Notes: generated from the letters alone by a model not told the origin. A DNA stretch of 64,000 nt from Sinorhizobium sp. BG8 (GCF_016864555.1 NZ_CP044011.1:1035001-1099000); one strand, 5' to 3'. Positions 28,840 to 38,655 are shown, numbered from the stretch's first letter. Numbers and translations: made by a program.

Positions 28840-29712
28840 TCAGCCGCGCCAGTTGCTGCTGTTCCAAAGCTGCGCCAGCGATCCCCTATAGTCCGGGAAC
28901 AGGAACTGGTAGCCAAGCGAGCGGAGTTTCGAATTGGAAACGCGCTTGTTCTCACCATAAAAGGAACGGGCCATCGGGGAGAGTTCGGCGGTTTCGAAAG
29001 GCACCTCCGGCGGCATTTCAGCGCCCATGATGCGGGCCGCTTCAGCAACGACATCCTGGGGCGGGCCGGGCTCGTGATCGGTGATGTTGAACACGCCGCC
29101 AAGCTTTCGCTCGGCAAGGAATGCAGCCGAAGCAGCAATGTCTTCGACGCGGATGCGGTTGAACACCTGGTCCTTCTTGATGAGACGTCGCGCCGTGCCG
29201 TCTGCAATGTTGCAGAGGGCGTTGCGGCCAGGCCCGTAGATGCCGGAAAGGCGCATCACGGCAACGGGTACGTTCTCCTTGCTGCCGAAGGAAAGCCAGT
29301 TGCTCTCGGCTTCCACGCGCTCGATCGATCGGGTGGATTTGGGGTGCAGGGGCGTGTCTTCGTCGACCCATGCGCCCTGGTGATCGCCGTAGACCCCGAC
29401 GGTCGAAAGATAGGCGACCCATTCGAGCCTGGGCATGAGCGTCGTGATCGGCGGGCTTGCGGGGCGAAACAGCGGGTCGCCGTCACGTCCCGGCGCAATC
29501 GACTGAACCAGGTGCGTGGTGCCCGCCATGAAGGCCGCCAGTTTGGGAGAGATTGTCTCTCCGTCGTAGATGATGCCTTGGATGCCGCTTGCCGAAAGCG
29601 CCTCGGCCTTTGCGGCGGAACGTGTCGTCCCCGCGACCGCGGCGCCCTTGGCGCGAAACGTCGAGGCGATGGCCTTTCCCGAAAATCCGGCTCCGAGTAT
29701 CAGCACCTGCAT
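28840..29712 (-). CDS. SDR-family NAD(P)-dependent oxidoreductase (YeeZ-like)
   Basis: A 290-residue extended/atypical SDR. The nucleotide site MQVLILGAGFSGKAIA is at the extreme N-terminus. YLSTVGVYGDHQG contains the YxxxK-like region (Tyr present, Lys not at the canonical place), and SGIYGPGRN follows. The substrate is unknown. Two adjacent ATGs overlap the queG stop; I took the second, 7 bases after GGAGG. It is translationally coupled to queG. Confidence 0.8.
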   Translation of the reverse strand: MQVLILGAGFSGKAIASTFRAKGAAVAGTTRSAAKAEALSASGIQGIIYDGETISPKLAAFMAGTTHLVQSIAPGRDGDPLFRPASPPITTLMPRLEWVAYLSTVGVYGDHQGAWVDEDTPLHPKSTRSIERVEAESNWLSFGSKENVPVAVMRLSGIYGPGRNALCNIADGTARRLIKKDQVFNRIRVEDIAASAAFLAERKLGGVFNITDHEPGPPQDVVAEAARIMGAEMPPEVPFETAELSPMARSFYGENKRVSNSKLRSLGYQFLFPDYRGSLAQLWNSSNWRG

Positions 29713-30878
29713 CATGCATCCTCCATAAGGCAAAGTTCGTATTCCGCGCGGACCTCCGCGTCCGGCTCCCTCCTTACCCTCTCGGCAAACGCACGGAAAT
29801 CGCCAGGAAGCATCAAGCGGGCACAAGCCCATGCCGCCATCCCGCGCACCACGGGGGAGGGATCGTCCGCAAGTCCTCGGCACAGTGGCAGCAGCGCGCT
29901 GTCGCCGGAATTGCCTGCGGCGATCAGCACGTTGCGAACGAAGCGGTCGCGCCCGATGCGCTTGATCGGCGAACCCGAGAAGAATGTGCGGAAGGACGCA
30001 TCATCCAGCCCGAGAAGGAAGGCGAGGGAGGGCGCCCTCAGGTCGTCGCGCGCGCGCAGCTTCATCTCGGAAGCCGTGGCGGCAAACTTGTTCCAGGGGC
30101 AGGCCGCAAGACAGTCGTCGCAGCCGTAAATCCTGTTGCCGATAAGTGGCCTGAGCTCCGCCGCAATCGGGCCCTTGTGCTCGATGGTGAGGTAGGAAAT
30201 GCAACGCCGGGCGTCGATCCGGTATGGAGCGGGAAAGGCATTGGTCGGGCAGGCGTCGAGGCAGGCTCGGCATGAACCGCAATGGTCCCGTTCCGGGTCG
30301 TCGACGATGAGCTCCGCCGTCGTGAACAGGCTGCCGAGAAACAGCCAGGAGCCGAATTCACGGCTTACTAGGTTCGTATGCTTGCCTTGCCAGCCTAGGC
30401 CCGCCTGCATCGCAAGCGGCTTTTCCATCACTGGCGCCGTGTCCACGAAGACCTTCACGTCCTCGCCGGAGCGGGCGGCGAAACGGGTGGCGATCTCCTT
30501 GAGCTTGCCCTTGATGATGTCGTGATAATCACGGTTACGGGCATAGACAGAGATCGCAGCCCTGTCAGTCTCCGCAAGTATGGCCGTCGGGTCCTCGTCG
30601 GGGCCGTAATTGAGGCCGAACATCACGACGGACCGCACCTCACTCCAGAGCGTGCGAGGATCGGCGCGGCGCTCCTCCGTCTCTTCCATCCACTCCATCG
30701 TTCCGTGGAAACCCGCCCGCAGGAACTCGGCGAGACGACCGGGCGCCTCTGGAATGGAGTCCGGTCGGGTAACGCGACAGATATCGAAGCCTTTGGCTGC
30801 CGCCTCGCTCCTGATGAATTCCGTGAGGCGGATACGCTTCCGGTCATCTCCAGGCAGTGATTTGGGATCGCCCGGCAT
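29712..30878 (-). CDS. queG: Epoxyqueuosine reductase
   Basis: The cobalamin- and iron-sulphur-dependent enzyme for the last step of queuosine synthesis in tRNA. Two [4Fe-4S] clusters are encoded: CGSCRACLDACPTNAF and CDDCLAACPWNKF. The proposed general-acid Asp lies in VFVDTAPVMEKPLA. A HEAT-like C-terminal end (VVRGMAAWACARL) follows, giving 388 residues, normal length. It starts 10 bases after the GST gene ends and overlaps the SDR gene. Confidence 0.95.
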   Translation of the reverse strand: MPGDPKSLPGDDRKRIRLTEFIRSEAAAKGFDICRVTRPDSIPEAPGRLAEFLRAGFHGTMEWMEETEERRADPRTLWSEVRSVVMFGLNYGPDEDPTAILAETDRAAISVYARNRDYHDIIKGKLKEIATRFAARSGEDVKVFVDTAPVMEKPLAMQAGLGWQGKHTNLVSREFGSWLFLGSLFTTAELIVDDPERDHCGSCRACLDACPTNAFPAPYRIDARRCISYLTIEHKGPIAAELRPLIGNRIYGCDDCLAACPWNKFAATASEMKLRARDDLRAPSLAFLLGLDDASFRTFFSGSPIKRIGRDRFVRNVLIAAGNSGDSALLPLCRGLADDPSPVVRGMAAWACARLMLPGDFRAFAERVRREPDAEVRAEYELCLMEDA

Positions 30879-30888
30879 GGCCCGGCTC

Positions 30889-31581
30889 CTAGAAATCGAG
30901 GTCCGCGTAATGCGAAACCGGCGTCACGCCACGAACCCGCTCCGCAAGCAGCGGACGGAAGGAGGGACGGGACTTCAGGCGCTGGTACCATTCCTTGGCC
31001 TGGGGAGCCTCCGCCCAGTTGATCTCGCCGAGATAGTCCAGCACCGAGATCGAGGCCGCGGCCGCGAGATCGGCATAGCTCAGCCGGTCTCCGGCGAGGT
31101 ATGTCCGGGATCCGGCGAGCCAGGAGAGGTATTTCATGTGCTGGCGGATGTTGGCGCGAGCATTTCGAAGAACCTTGCTGTCCGGCGGTCCGCCACCCTG
31201 GTCCGGCGTCATCTGCAGCTTAAAGATCCGCTCGCGTACCAGTGGCCGGGTGACGTCCTGCTCCATCTTCTGCAGGAACCATTCGACCAGACGGCGGATC
31301 TCCGCTCGCTGGAATGGGTCTTCCGCGAGGAGCCGGCGGTCGCGCTTCAAAACACCGTGCGTCTCGTCCACATATTCCGAGATGACCGTTGCCCCGCAGA
31401 GCGCGCGCATGCTGTCGTCGACGTAGACGGGAAGTGTCCCTGCCGGGTTCAACGCCAGGAAGTCGCGGCGATTCTCCCACGGCTGCTCCTCCGCGAAATC
31501 GGTCTGATAGCCGTACTCCGACAGGATCAACCGGACGAACCGGGAAGGAGAGGACATGACATGATGATAGAGTGTCGGCAT
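30889..31581 (-). CDS. Glutathione S-transferase family protein
   Basis: A 230-residue protein. The thioredoxin-fold N-terminal domain has SSPSRFVRLILSEYG (Ser activation site candidate) and ALNPAGTLPVYVDD (cis-Pro loop). The helical C-terminal domain contains YLAGDRLSYADLAAA. The substrate is unknown. It is the first gene of a GST-queG-SDR operon and is divergent from uppP across 171 bp. Confidence 0.88.
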   Translation of the reverse strand: MPTLYHHVMSSPSRFVRLILSEYGYQTDFAEEQPWENRRDFLALNPAGTLPVYVDDSMRALCGATVISEYVDETHGVLKRDRRLLAEDPFQRAEIRRLVEWFLQKMEQDVTRPLVRERIFKLQMTPDQGGGPPDSKVLRNARANIRQHMKYLSWLAGSRTYLAGDRLSYADLAAAASISVLDYLGEINWAEAPQAKEWYQRLKSRPSFRPLLAERVRGVTPVSHYADLDF

Positions 31582-31752
31582 CTAAGATGAGCTTTGTTCG
31601 TGGTCACGGGGAGGATTCTGCAAAGATCAGCCGCGATTCGCTAGTTTGATCTTCGGTTCGTCAAGAAGCTATAGGAAGTTGACGACGCAAACTCAAGCGA
31701 ATCAGCGAAAGCCGTCAACTTCGCCTCTATCCTCCCGTAACAAGGACAATTC

Positions 31753-32559
31753 ATGGCCGACCAGTCGATCGTCAGTGCCCTCATTCTCGGTCTCATTGAG
31801 GGGCTCACCGAATTCATTCCCGTCTCCTCGACAGCCCATGTGCTGTTGGCAGGACACTTCCTGGGGTTCAAGTCGCCCGGGAACACGTTTGCCGTGCTGA
31901 TCCAGCTCGGCGCGATTCTTGCGATCCTCGCGGTCTATGCAAGCAAGTTGATCCAGATCGCCGTGGCTCTGCCCACCAGCGCCCAGGCCAGGCGCTTCGT
32001 TCTCAGCGTCCTGATCGCGTTCCTGCCGGCCGCGGTGATCGGAGCGATCGCTCATGATTTCATCAAGACCGTGCTGTTCGAAACGCCGATGCTCATTTGC
32101 ATCGTGCTGATCGTCGGCGGCATCTTGCTCTATGCCATCGATCACATGCCGTTGAAGCCGCGCTACACCGACATCATGCAGTACCCGCCGTCGCTCGCGC
32201 TCAAGATCGGTCTGTTCCAGTGCCTGGCCATGATTCCCGGCACGTCGCGCTCCGGCGCAACGATCGCCGGGGCGCTCCTGATGGGAACGGACAAGCGGTC
32301 CGCTGCCGAATTCTCGTTCTTCCTGGCCATGCCGACCATGGTCGGCGCCTTCACGCTCGACCTCTACAAGAATCGTGACGCCCTTTCGTTCGATGATTTT
32401 ACGATGGTCGCGGTCGGCTTTGTCGCAGCCTTCATCTCCGGCCTTTTCGTGGTCCGATCCTTGCTCGACTTCGTGTCCCGCCGCGGCTTCACGCCCTTTG
32501 CGTTCTGGCGGATCCTCGTCGGCACCGCCGGGCTGATCGGCCTCTGGCTTTTCGGATGA
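31753..32559 (+). CDS. uppP: Undecaprenyl-diphosphatase (BacA/UppP)
   Basis: An integral membrane phosphatase of 268 residues that recycles undecaprenyl diphosphate for cell-wall synthesis and gives bacitracin tolerance. The active-site pieces are both present: Glu16 and Glu20 with SSTAH at 25-29, and [14 protein letters not shown] in the second repeat. About eight hydrophobic segments are visible. A strong terminator follows at 32598-32639. Confidence 0.96.
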   Translation: MADQSIVSALILGLIEGLTEFIPVSSTAHVLLAGHFLGFKSPGNTFAVLIQLGAILAILAVYASKLIQIAVALPTSAQARRFVLSVLIAFLPAAVIGAIAHDFIKTVLFETPMLICIVLIVGGILLYAIDHMPLKPRYTDIMQYPPSLALKIGLFQCLAMIPGTSRSGATIAGALLMGTDKRSAAEFSFFLAMPTMVGAFTLDLYKNRDALSFDDFTMVAVGFVAAFISGLFVVRSLLDFVSRRGFTPFAFWRILVGTAGLIGLWLFG

Positions 32560-32597
32560 CAGTGAGGCGCTCCGGCGCCGCCTATCGATCCACAACG

Positions 32598-32639
32598 AAA
32601 ACGGGCCCGGAACTAGAGAGTTCCGGGCCCGTTTTTTTT
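32598..32639 (+). terminator. Rho-independent terminator of uppP
   Basis: ACGGGCCCGGAAC and GTTCCGGGCCCGT form a perfect 13-bp stem with a 6-base loop, followed on the plus strand by eight T (32632-32639). A run of A precedes the stem, so it could also act weakly on the other strand. Confidence 0.95.
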
Positions 32640-32745
32640 AAAAGCTTGCCGGCGGATTGTCCGCCACAGGCTGTATCACCTTGAATCGCCAATCATGCGC
32701 GCCTCTAAGCGCGGGAGGTGGCGTGGATCAGCTGTTCCTTGGAAA

Positions 32746-32898
32746 CTACCGGACGACCGAGGCGGTCGTGCAGGGATCGACGCCATAGGCGGGCGAGCAA
32801 CCCTGCCGGCCGGCCGAAACCGTCGTCGGGGCAGCAAAGGAACCGGCCAGGATGATCAGCGCGGAACAGCCAAAAAAGATTGCAATTGCCTTGCCCAT
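32746..32898 (-). CDS. Small exported peptide of 50 residues, unknown
   Basis: A short reading frame below usual length cut-offs. It begins MGKAIAIFFGCSALIILAGS, a good Sec signal peptide or membrane anchor, with a cleavage site likely after TTVSA. The mature part is about 21 residues with two cysteines (RQGCSPAYGVDPC) and ends ASVVR. AGAGG lies 9 bases before the ATG. It starts apart from other genes between two terminators, so it would form its own transcript. I do not recognise the family; support is signal-peptide character and ribosome site only. Confidence 0.5.
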   Translation of the reverse strand: MGKAIAIFFGCSALIILAGSFAAPTTVSAGRQGCSPAYGVDPCTTASVVR

Positions 32899-33196
32899 TA
32901 CAGGAAGCCTCTATCAGAAAATCGTTGGCGCGAGAGTCGCTGCGTGACTCATAAACGTGGCGCGAGCGGTGGATATTCGCTGCGCCGGACAACATCAATA
33001 TCCGCTTATGCTGAATTCGCGGTAAACATCGCCGAGCCATATCCACTGAGGCAGAATTGCAACGTTTTGTCTCGCAACCGGGCGAGCCGCATCGTCTTTG
33101 GTCGGTAACGTGTTCCCGCTTGCTGCCTTCCTGGCAATCTTCTTTGTAAAATCAGTGCTGGACGCACGCAGGTCGAGGGCGACATCCCGTGCAACG
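32899..33196. other. Gene-free stretch upstream of the small peptide
   Basis: About 300 bp holding nothing I can support as a gene. Short open frames occur on both strands but lack ribosome sites and family character. It presumably contains the promoter for the 50-residue peptide gene. Confidence 0.4.
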
Positions 33197-33230
33197 AAAA
33201 AGTCGCCGTGCGGTTTTACGCACGGCGACT
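33197..33230 (-). terminator. Rho-independent terminator of the NDUFA9-like gene
   Basis: AGTCGCCGTGCG and CGCACGGCGACT form a perfect 12-bp stem with a 6-base loop at 33201-33230. On the minus strand the stem runs into TTTTT (33201-33197). It lies 34 bp past the end of the gene at 33264. Confidence 0.9.
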
Positions 33231-33263
33231 CCATCATTCCGGAGAAAGCTGTTTCCTCGCCGT

Positions 33264-34244
33264 TCAGGCGGCCCGGCCGCTGCCGGTGAACTGGCCTTGC
33301 GGACGATAGCGAACCAGGTAGGTCGGCAGGATGACCTCGACGAGCGAGGGCGTGATGCCAAAGGCCTGGAGCGTACGGCCTTCCTTCTTGGCTGCGTCGG
33401 AAACGACGTTATCGGTCTTGAGCAGCGTGACCTGGTCGGAGGTGAGCGGTGGCGCCACGAAGGGAATGAGCGAGGACACGGAACCGATGAGCGAGGCAAT
33501 GCCGAACGGCAGTGAAACCAGGCGACGTTTGCGATCCACGACGCGCAGGATCATTTCGAGACACTGACGGAAGGAAAGCATCTCCGGCCCGCCCAGCTCG
33601 TAGATGCGGCCGGTCTCGACCTTGCCTTCGATCGCGCGGGCAACTGCTTCTGCGACGTCAGCCACGTATACGGGCTGGAACTTCGTGTGTCCGCCGCCGA
33701 TCAGCGGCAGTGCCGGTGCGAAGCGGGACATTTCCGCAAACTTGTTGAAGAACCCGTCTTCGGGCCCGAACACGATCGATGGGCGCAGGACGATCGCGTC
33801 GGGGAGCGTTGCGAACACCGCTTTCTCGGCGCGGCCCTTGGTGCGTGCGTACACCGAAGGGGAGTTTTCATCGGCGCCGATCGCCGAGACATGGACCAGT
33901 TTGGCGCCAGCGGCACGGGAGGCTTCCGCCACGGCGCGCGCGCCGAAGTCCTGGACCGCATCGAACGTGTTGCGTCCGCTCTCGAAGAGGATGCCGACGC
34001 AGTTGATAACGTATTGGGCGCCTTCGACCGCGCGGTCGACGGAATTGCGGTAGCGCAGGTTTGCCTGGACGAAGGAGATCTGGCCGACCCCTCCCATCGG
34101 CTGCAGGTAGCCGGCGAGATCAGGACGGCGAACTGCGACCCGGATGCGGTACCCGCGCCGAGCGAGTGCCCGCACGACATGACGGCCGACGAAACCCGAA
34201 CCGCCGAAGACAGTGACGAGCGGTGGAAGGTTGGACAAAGTCAT
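33264..34244 (-). CDS. NDUFA9-like atypical SDR (complex I assembly-type protein)
   Basis: A 326-residue atypical short-chain dehydrogenase close to the mitochondrial complex I subunit NDUFA9. VTVFGGSGFVGRHVVRALARR binds NAD(P)H (shown here in part: VTVFGGSGFVGRHV), followed by YVINCVGILFESGRN, VHVSAIGAD and LRPSIVFGPEDGFFN. Homologues are common beside respiratory or ubiquinone genes in alphaproteobacteria, and their exact job is unsettled. AGGAG lies 7 bases before the ATG; a terminator follows. Confidence 0.88.
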   Translation of the reverse strand: MTLSNLPPLVTVFGGSGFVGRHVVRALARRGYRIRVAVRRPDLAGYLQPMGGVGQISFVQANLRYRNSVDRAVEGAQYVINCVGILFESGRNTFDAVQDFGARAVAEASRAAGAKLVHVSAIGADENSPSVYARTKGRAEKAVFATLPDAIVLRPSIVFGPEDGFFNKFAEMSRFAPALPLIGGGHTKFQPVYVADVAEAVARAIEGKVETGRIYELGGPEMLSFRQCLEMILRVVDRKRRLVSLPFGIASLIGSVSSLIPFVAPPLTSDQVTLLKTDNVVSDAAKKEGRTLQAFGITPSLVEVILPTYLVRYRPQGQFTGSGRAA

Positions 34245-34362
34245 GCGACGGCTCCTGAAAGTCTGATGGTTGCGTGGGTGCTTCATAGCCCAAACCGCAC
34301 CACAGGTGAAGGCTTCTCGCACGCCCGCCGAACAACGTCTACGCGTTCACGAGAACGCTGGT

Positions 34363-34650
34363 TCAGACGCCTTCCACGACGACCATCTCGGCATCCGCAA
34401 CCTCCTGACGGATGGCCGCTGCGATCTGGTATTCGGGTGAATTGTAACAGTCTACCGCCGCCTGGAATGTCGGGAACTCGATGACCACGTTGCGCGCCCG
34501 AACAGGGCCCTCCAGGCGCTCGAACGTCCCTCCACGGGCCAGAAACTTTGCTCCGAACTTTTCGAACGCGGGCGTGGCTGCCGTGACGTAATCCTTGTAG
34601 CGCTCCGTGTCGCGCACGTCGACGCGTGCTATCCAGTATCCTTTGGCCAT
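34363..34650 (-). CDS. DUF1330 domain protein
   Basis: A 95-residue ferredoxin-like-fold protein of the DUF1330 family: KGYWIARVDVRDTERYKDYV at the start and VVIEFPTFQAAVDCYNSPEYQ in the centre, both typical. Function is unknown; related dimeric barrels act as small monooxygenases or scaffolds. It starts 18 bases after pyrF ends and is probably co-transcribed with it. Confidence 0.9.
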   Translation of the reverse strand: MAKGYWIARVDVRDTERYKDYVTAATPAFEKFGAKFLARGGTFERLEGPVRARNVVIEFPTFQAAVDCYNSPEYQIAAAIRQEVADAEMVVVEGV

Positions 34651-34668
34651 GGTGATTCCTCCCTGACG

Positions 34669-35373
34669 TCAGATTTTGCTGGTGATCGTCTCGTCCATCT
34701 CTGCGAGAATTGCGCGCGCGGCACGAAGGGGGTCGGCGGACTCGACGATCGGGCGCGCCACGACGAGGTGCGTCGAGCCGGCGCGAAGCGCTTCGGAAGG
34801 CGTCATGACGCGCTTCTGGTCGCCTTTTTCCGCACCCGCAGGGCGAATGCCGGGTGTCACGATCGCAAGGTGGGGACCGACGATCTCGCGGACGGCACTC
34901 GCTTCCTCGGCGGAACAGACGATGCCGCCCATCCCGGCGGCGCGCGCCTGTTCGGCCCGGCGCAGCACCAGCGTATGCGGATCGTATTCGTAGCCGGCAT
35001 CGATGACGTCCTGCTCGTCCATCGACGTCAGCACCGTCACGCCGAGCAGGCAAAGCCCCGAGCCCTGCGCCGCCTTGACTGCGGCGACCATTGCCTTCGG
35101 ATAGGCGTGCAGCGTCAGCATGGACATGCCCATCTTGGCGATGTTCTCCACGCCCTTCGCAATCGTGTTGTCGATGTCGAGGAGCTTCATGTCGAGAAAC
35201 ACCTTCTTGCCGTCCTGGGCAAGATCGCGGGCGAACTCGAGGCCGCCCGCGAATGCGAGCTGGTAGCCGATCTTGTAGAAGAGAATGTCATCACCCAGGG
35301 CGGTCACCCTGGCTTCAGCCTCCGCGACCGTCGGCACGTCGAGGCCGACGATCAGGCGATCCCGTGCGGTCAT
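34669..35373 (-). CDS. pyrF: Orotidine 5'-phosphate decarboxylase
   Basis: The last enzyme of UMP synthesis. 234 residues, TIM barrel. The catalytic network is in [12 protein letters not shown], with the phosphate-binding [17 protein letters not shown] and [12 protein letters not shown] segments. GAGG precedes the ATG. The gene order pyrF-DUF1330 downstream of pmtA is usual for rhizobia. Confidence 0.96.
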   Translation of the reverse strand: MTARDRLIVGLDVPTVAEAEARVTALGDDILFYKIGYQLAFAGGLEFARDLAQDGKKVFLDMKLLDIDNTIAKGVENIAKMGMSMLTLHAYPKAMVAAVKAAQGSGLCLLGVTVLTSMDEQDVIDAGYEYDPHTLVLRRAEQARAAGMGGIVCSAEEASAVREIVGPHLAIVTPGIRPAGAEKGDQKRVMTPSEALRAGSTHLVVARPIVESADPLRAARAILAEMDETITSKI

Positions 35374-35490
35374 GCCAGTATCCTCTGCAGAATTCAATTG
35401 CCGTCCAGTCGCACGTGACACCGCGCTTCGCAAGCCGGGAAGTCAATATTCCCGGCTGATTGCCGTTCTGCGGCAGTAACCCAGGCTTGC

Positions 35491-36092
35491 TCAGTGCGGC
35501 CTGCGGTAGAGCCACAGCTGCGCCGGCGGAATGTTGCGCACGACGAAATCGAGGTGGCTGATCTGGTAGCGATCCGGCATGGCGACCACGGGAGACAGTG
35601 GCCCGTAGGAGATCTGCACGATGGGGCGCCCGGCGGGAATGCGGTCGAGAAGATCTTCGATCAGGCTGACCCGCTTGTGCTGGGGAAGTTCAGCAGCGGA
35701 ACTGCGGAAATCACGCAATCGAACTGTTGGCCGGCTTTCGCTCCGAGGGTCTTCGAAAGATCGAAGGCATCGCCGTTAATGAAATTGACGCCGGGGAAAC
35801 GGGTGAGAAGGTGCTGATAGAATTCGGTGGAATATTCGACGGAGAAGAGCTTTTCGGGAGAAAGGCCCGTCTCCAGGATCGCCTTGGTTATCACGCCGGT
35901 CCCCGGGCCGAGCTCCAGGACGGGCAAGTTCGAGCGCGGCTCGATGATGCTCGCCATCCTGCGGGCCGTGATGGAGGAGGTGGGCAACAGCGCGCCGACT
36001 GCCTTGGTATTGCTCATCCACCCTTTGAAGAAACGGATCTCCTCGTCGAATTTCTTCCCGATCCGTTCCTTGACCTTAACTCGAAAATTCAT
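35491..36092 (-). CDS. pmtA: Phospholipid N-methyltransferase, frameshifted in this sequence
   Basis: A PmtA-type SAM methyltransferase that turns phosphatidylethanolamine stepwise into phosphatidylcholine, a major rhizobial membrane lipid. The N-terminal frame has RFFKGWMSNTKAVGALLPTS and the SAM motif LELGPGTGVITKAIL, and runs to CVISAVPLLNFP. The C-terminal part continues in another frame with QHKRVSLIEDLLDRIP and ends QLWLYRRPH. The break is at GGGG (35682-35685; C on the coding strand). One more base gives a continuous 200-residue protein, the family length. Start is set by GGGGA five bases upstream and the conserved N-terminus. Confidence 0.88.
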
Positions 36093-36367
36093 GTCATTCC
36101 CCAATCCGACTCGAAGCGCTCGATTTATTAATTGTTCCCGTCTGCGGCAAAAACAAGTCATTCTGCGCCACGGATGCGATTCACGAACAGCTGAAATGCG
36201 GCATCGGGCGATCCTCGCCGGTAAATGCGCGCGGTCGTTGTGCGCGTCGTCGCTGCACGTCCGCGCACACGGGTTCCCGTGGTGGGCGTGCGCAAACACC
36301 CCCACCTCCACGGCCGGGTCATCTTACCTGATTTCGAAAATTGCGAGCGGGTCGAAAACGACGTTCG

Positions 36368-37486
36368 TCAGACGCGCATCGGCATCAGCACGTAGAGCGC
36401 GTCGTCTCCCGCCAGATCTCGTACGAGCGTCGGCGAGCCGGGATCGGCCAGCATGAAGACCGCCTCGGAGCCGGAAAGCTGGGCAGTGATGTCGAGAAGG
36501 TACTTCGCATTGAAGCCGATTTCGAGCGGATCACTCTCGTAGCCTACGGGCAGTTCCTCAGTCGCGCTGCCGGAGTCGGGATTGTTGACGGTGAGCGTCA
36601 TCTGGCCTTCCGCAAGGGCTAGTTTCACGGCGCGGCCGCGCTCGGATGAGATCGTGGAGACGCGGTCGACCGCCTGGGCGAAGGACTGGCAATCGATCTT
36701 CAGTTCCTTGTCGTTGTTCGCCGGGATGACGCGCTGGTAGTCCGGGAAGGTACCGTCGATCAGCTTCGACGTCATGACGATCGAACCGATGGTGAACCGG
36801 ATCTTCGCGTCGGAAACTTCGACGGTCACCATCACGTCCGGGTTGTCGACAAGCTTCTGCAATTCGCCAACGGTCTTGCGCGGTATGATGATGCCGGGCA
36901 TGCCTTCCGAGCCGGATGGCGCCTCGACGTCAGCACGCGCGAGACGGTGCCCGTCAGTCGCGACGGCGCGCAGCTTGAGCTGCCCGTCGCTTTCGATCGT
37001 GTGGATGAAGATGCCATTCAGATAGTACCGGGTCTCTTCGGTGGAGATGGCGAACTGCGTCCTGTCGATCAGCATCTTCAGGTCGGTCGCCTTGAGGCGG
37101 AAGGTGTGGGTGAAGCTTCCGGCGGTCAGATCCGGGAAGTCGGATTGCGGCAGGCACTGCAGTGAGAACTTGGACCGGCCGGAGGCGACAGTCATCGTCG
37201 AGCCGTCCGGGTTGGTCGCCAGCAGCACCTCGGCCCCGTCCGGGAGCTTGCGCACGATGTCGTAGAGAAGGTGGGCCGGCACTGTCGTCGCACCCGACTG
37301 TTCCACCTGGGCAGGCGTCGCTTCGGTTATTTCGAGATCGAGGTCGGTCGCCTTCATTTCCAGGCTTGCGCCGTCCGAACGCAGCAGGACGTTCGACAGG
37401 ATCGGGATCGTGTTGCGCCGTTCCACCACGCGGTGAACATGGTTCAGCGACTTCAGAAGGTTGGACCGCTCGAGAGTAATGCGCAT
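36368..37486 (-). CDS. dnaN: DNA polymerase III beta sliding clamp
   Basis: A 372-residue ring-clamp subunit of the replicase. MRITLERSNLLKSLNHVHRVV starts the protein (a short part, SNLLKSLNHVHRVVE, is typical), three similar domains follow, and the C-terminal DDALYVLMPMRV carries the family MPMR ending. As in other Rhizobiales it is not linked to dnaA. The ribosome site is weak; the start is set by homology. Confidence 0.97.
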   Translation of the reverse strand: MRITLERSNLLKSLNHVHRVVERRNTIPILSNVLLRSDGASLEMKATDLDLEITEATPAQVEQSGATTVPAHLLYDIVRKLPDGAEVLLATNPDGSTMTVASGRSKFSLQCLPQSDFPDLTAGSFTHTFRLKATDLKMLIDRTQFAISTEETRYYLNGIFIHTIESDGQLKLRAVATDGHRLARADVEAPSGSEGMPGIIIPRKTVGELQKLVDNPDVMVTVEVSDAKIRFTIGSIVMTSKLIDGTFPDYQRVIPANNDKELKIDCQSFAQAVDRVSTISSERGRAVKLALAEGQMTLTVNNPDSGSATEELPVGYESDPLEIGFNAKYLLDITAQLSGSEAVFMLADPGSPTLVRDLAGDDALYVLMPMRV

Positions 37487-37737
37487 GGAATATACCGCTT
37501 TCGACCGCTGCCTGCCGGAAATCTTCGGACACGGCATATGCTCTGGGTTTCCGGCCGCAGCCGGAAAGATGTGGATGGGCAAAATGGCAGAAATTACTGT
37601 TGCATTGCAAGAGCCATGAACCTTTGCCGCTCATGAAAGTCCAGAATGGTGAAATGGCCGGGGCTTGCAGCGGTGCGACGCCTCCACCATAACGAAAAGC
37701 GTATCGCCCGAGCCAGGGCGAACGGAAGGAATTTCGA

Positions 37738-38654
37738 TTGTCTGACCTCGAAACGAACGGTGACGGCGCTCTCGCAAGAGAGCGTACATTTCGCATCCAT
37801 GATACGCCGGTGCGGGCGCGTCCACTCGAACCCGCGCTCTATCTGGTGGCGACGCCCATCGGCAACCTCGGCGACATCACGCTGCGGGCGCTCGAGACCC
37901 TTGCCGCTGCCGATGTGCTGGCTTGCGAGGATACCCGCGTTACTCGCGTTCTGCTCGACCGCTATGGGATCGTGAACCGGCCGTATTCCTACCACGAGCA
38001 CAATGCCAACGAAGCAGGGCCCCGCCTGCTGGCGGCGCTTTCCGCCGGCAAGTCGGTCGCGCTCGTGTCCGACGCCGGTACGCCGCTCGTGTCCGATCCG
38101 GGATATCGGCTGGGCCAGTTGGCGCTCGAGAGCGGATATAAGGTCGTCCCGGTGCCGGGGGCATCCGCGCCTCTCGCTGCCCTGGTCGGATCGGGCCTGC
38201 CGAACGATGCCTTCCTGTTTGCCGGTTTCCTTCCGACGAAGGACAAGGCGCGCCGCGACCGACTGGCGGAGCTAACAGACATTCCGGCCACCCTCATCTT
38301 CTTCGAATCGCCGCATCGCATTGGCGCAACGCTCGCCGCAGCAGCCGACGTCCTCGGAGCCGGGCGCCCTGCCTGCGTGTGCCGCGAGCTCACCAAGACC
38401 TTCGAGGAGTTCCGCCGCGGGACGCTTGCCGAGCTCGCAGATCGCTATGGTGACGGGCATCCCGTGAAAGGGAGATCGTTCTCGTCGTCGCGCCGCCGGT
38501 ACCCGGTGGACCGCCGGCCGAAGCGGAGGTCGATGCGCTGCTTGCCTCCCTTGTGCGGGACATGCCGGCCGGCCGGGCCGCGACGGAGGCCGCCCGCCAG
38601 ACGGGTCTGTCGCGCAAGGTACTTTATCAGCGGCTGCTGGACATGAAGGGATAG
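37738..38654 (+). CDS. rsmI: 16S rRNA (cytidine-2'-O) methyltransferase, frameshifted in this sequence
   Basis: RsmI methylates C1402 of 16S rRNA. The tetrapyrrole-methylase fold shows [40 protein letters not shown] and [12 protein letters not shown]. At 38470-38472 (AAAGGGAG) the frame shifts. One extra G gives [17 protein letters not shown] and a normal end ([16 protein letters not shown]), 305 residues. The start is TTG at 37738, chosen because AAGGA sits 7 bases upstream and no better ATG exists. The YraN-type gene begins one base after the stop. Confidence 0.9.
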
Positions 38655-38655
38655 G

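Noticed and set aside
31702-32595. A minus-strand frame opposite uppP
   Set aside because: Antisense of a membrane protein, extremely charged, no ribosome site.
33098-33289. A 63-codon plus-strand frame with a hydrophobic start
   Set aside because: It runs through the terminator hairpin at 33201-33230 and into the 3' end of the NDUFA9-like gene; no ribosome site.
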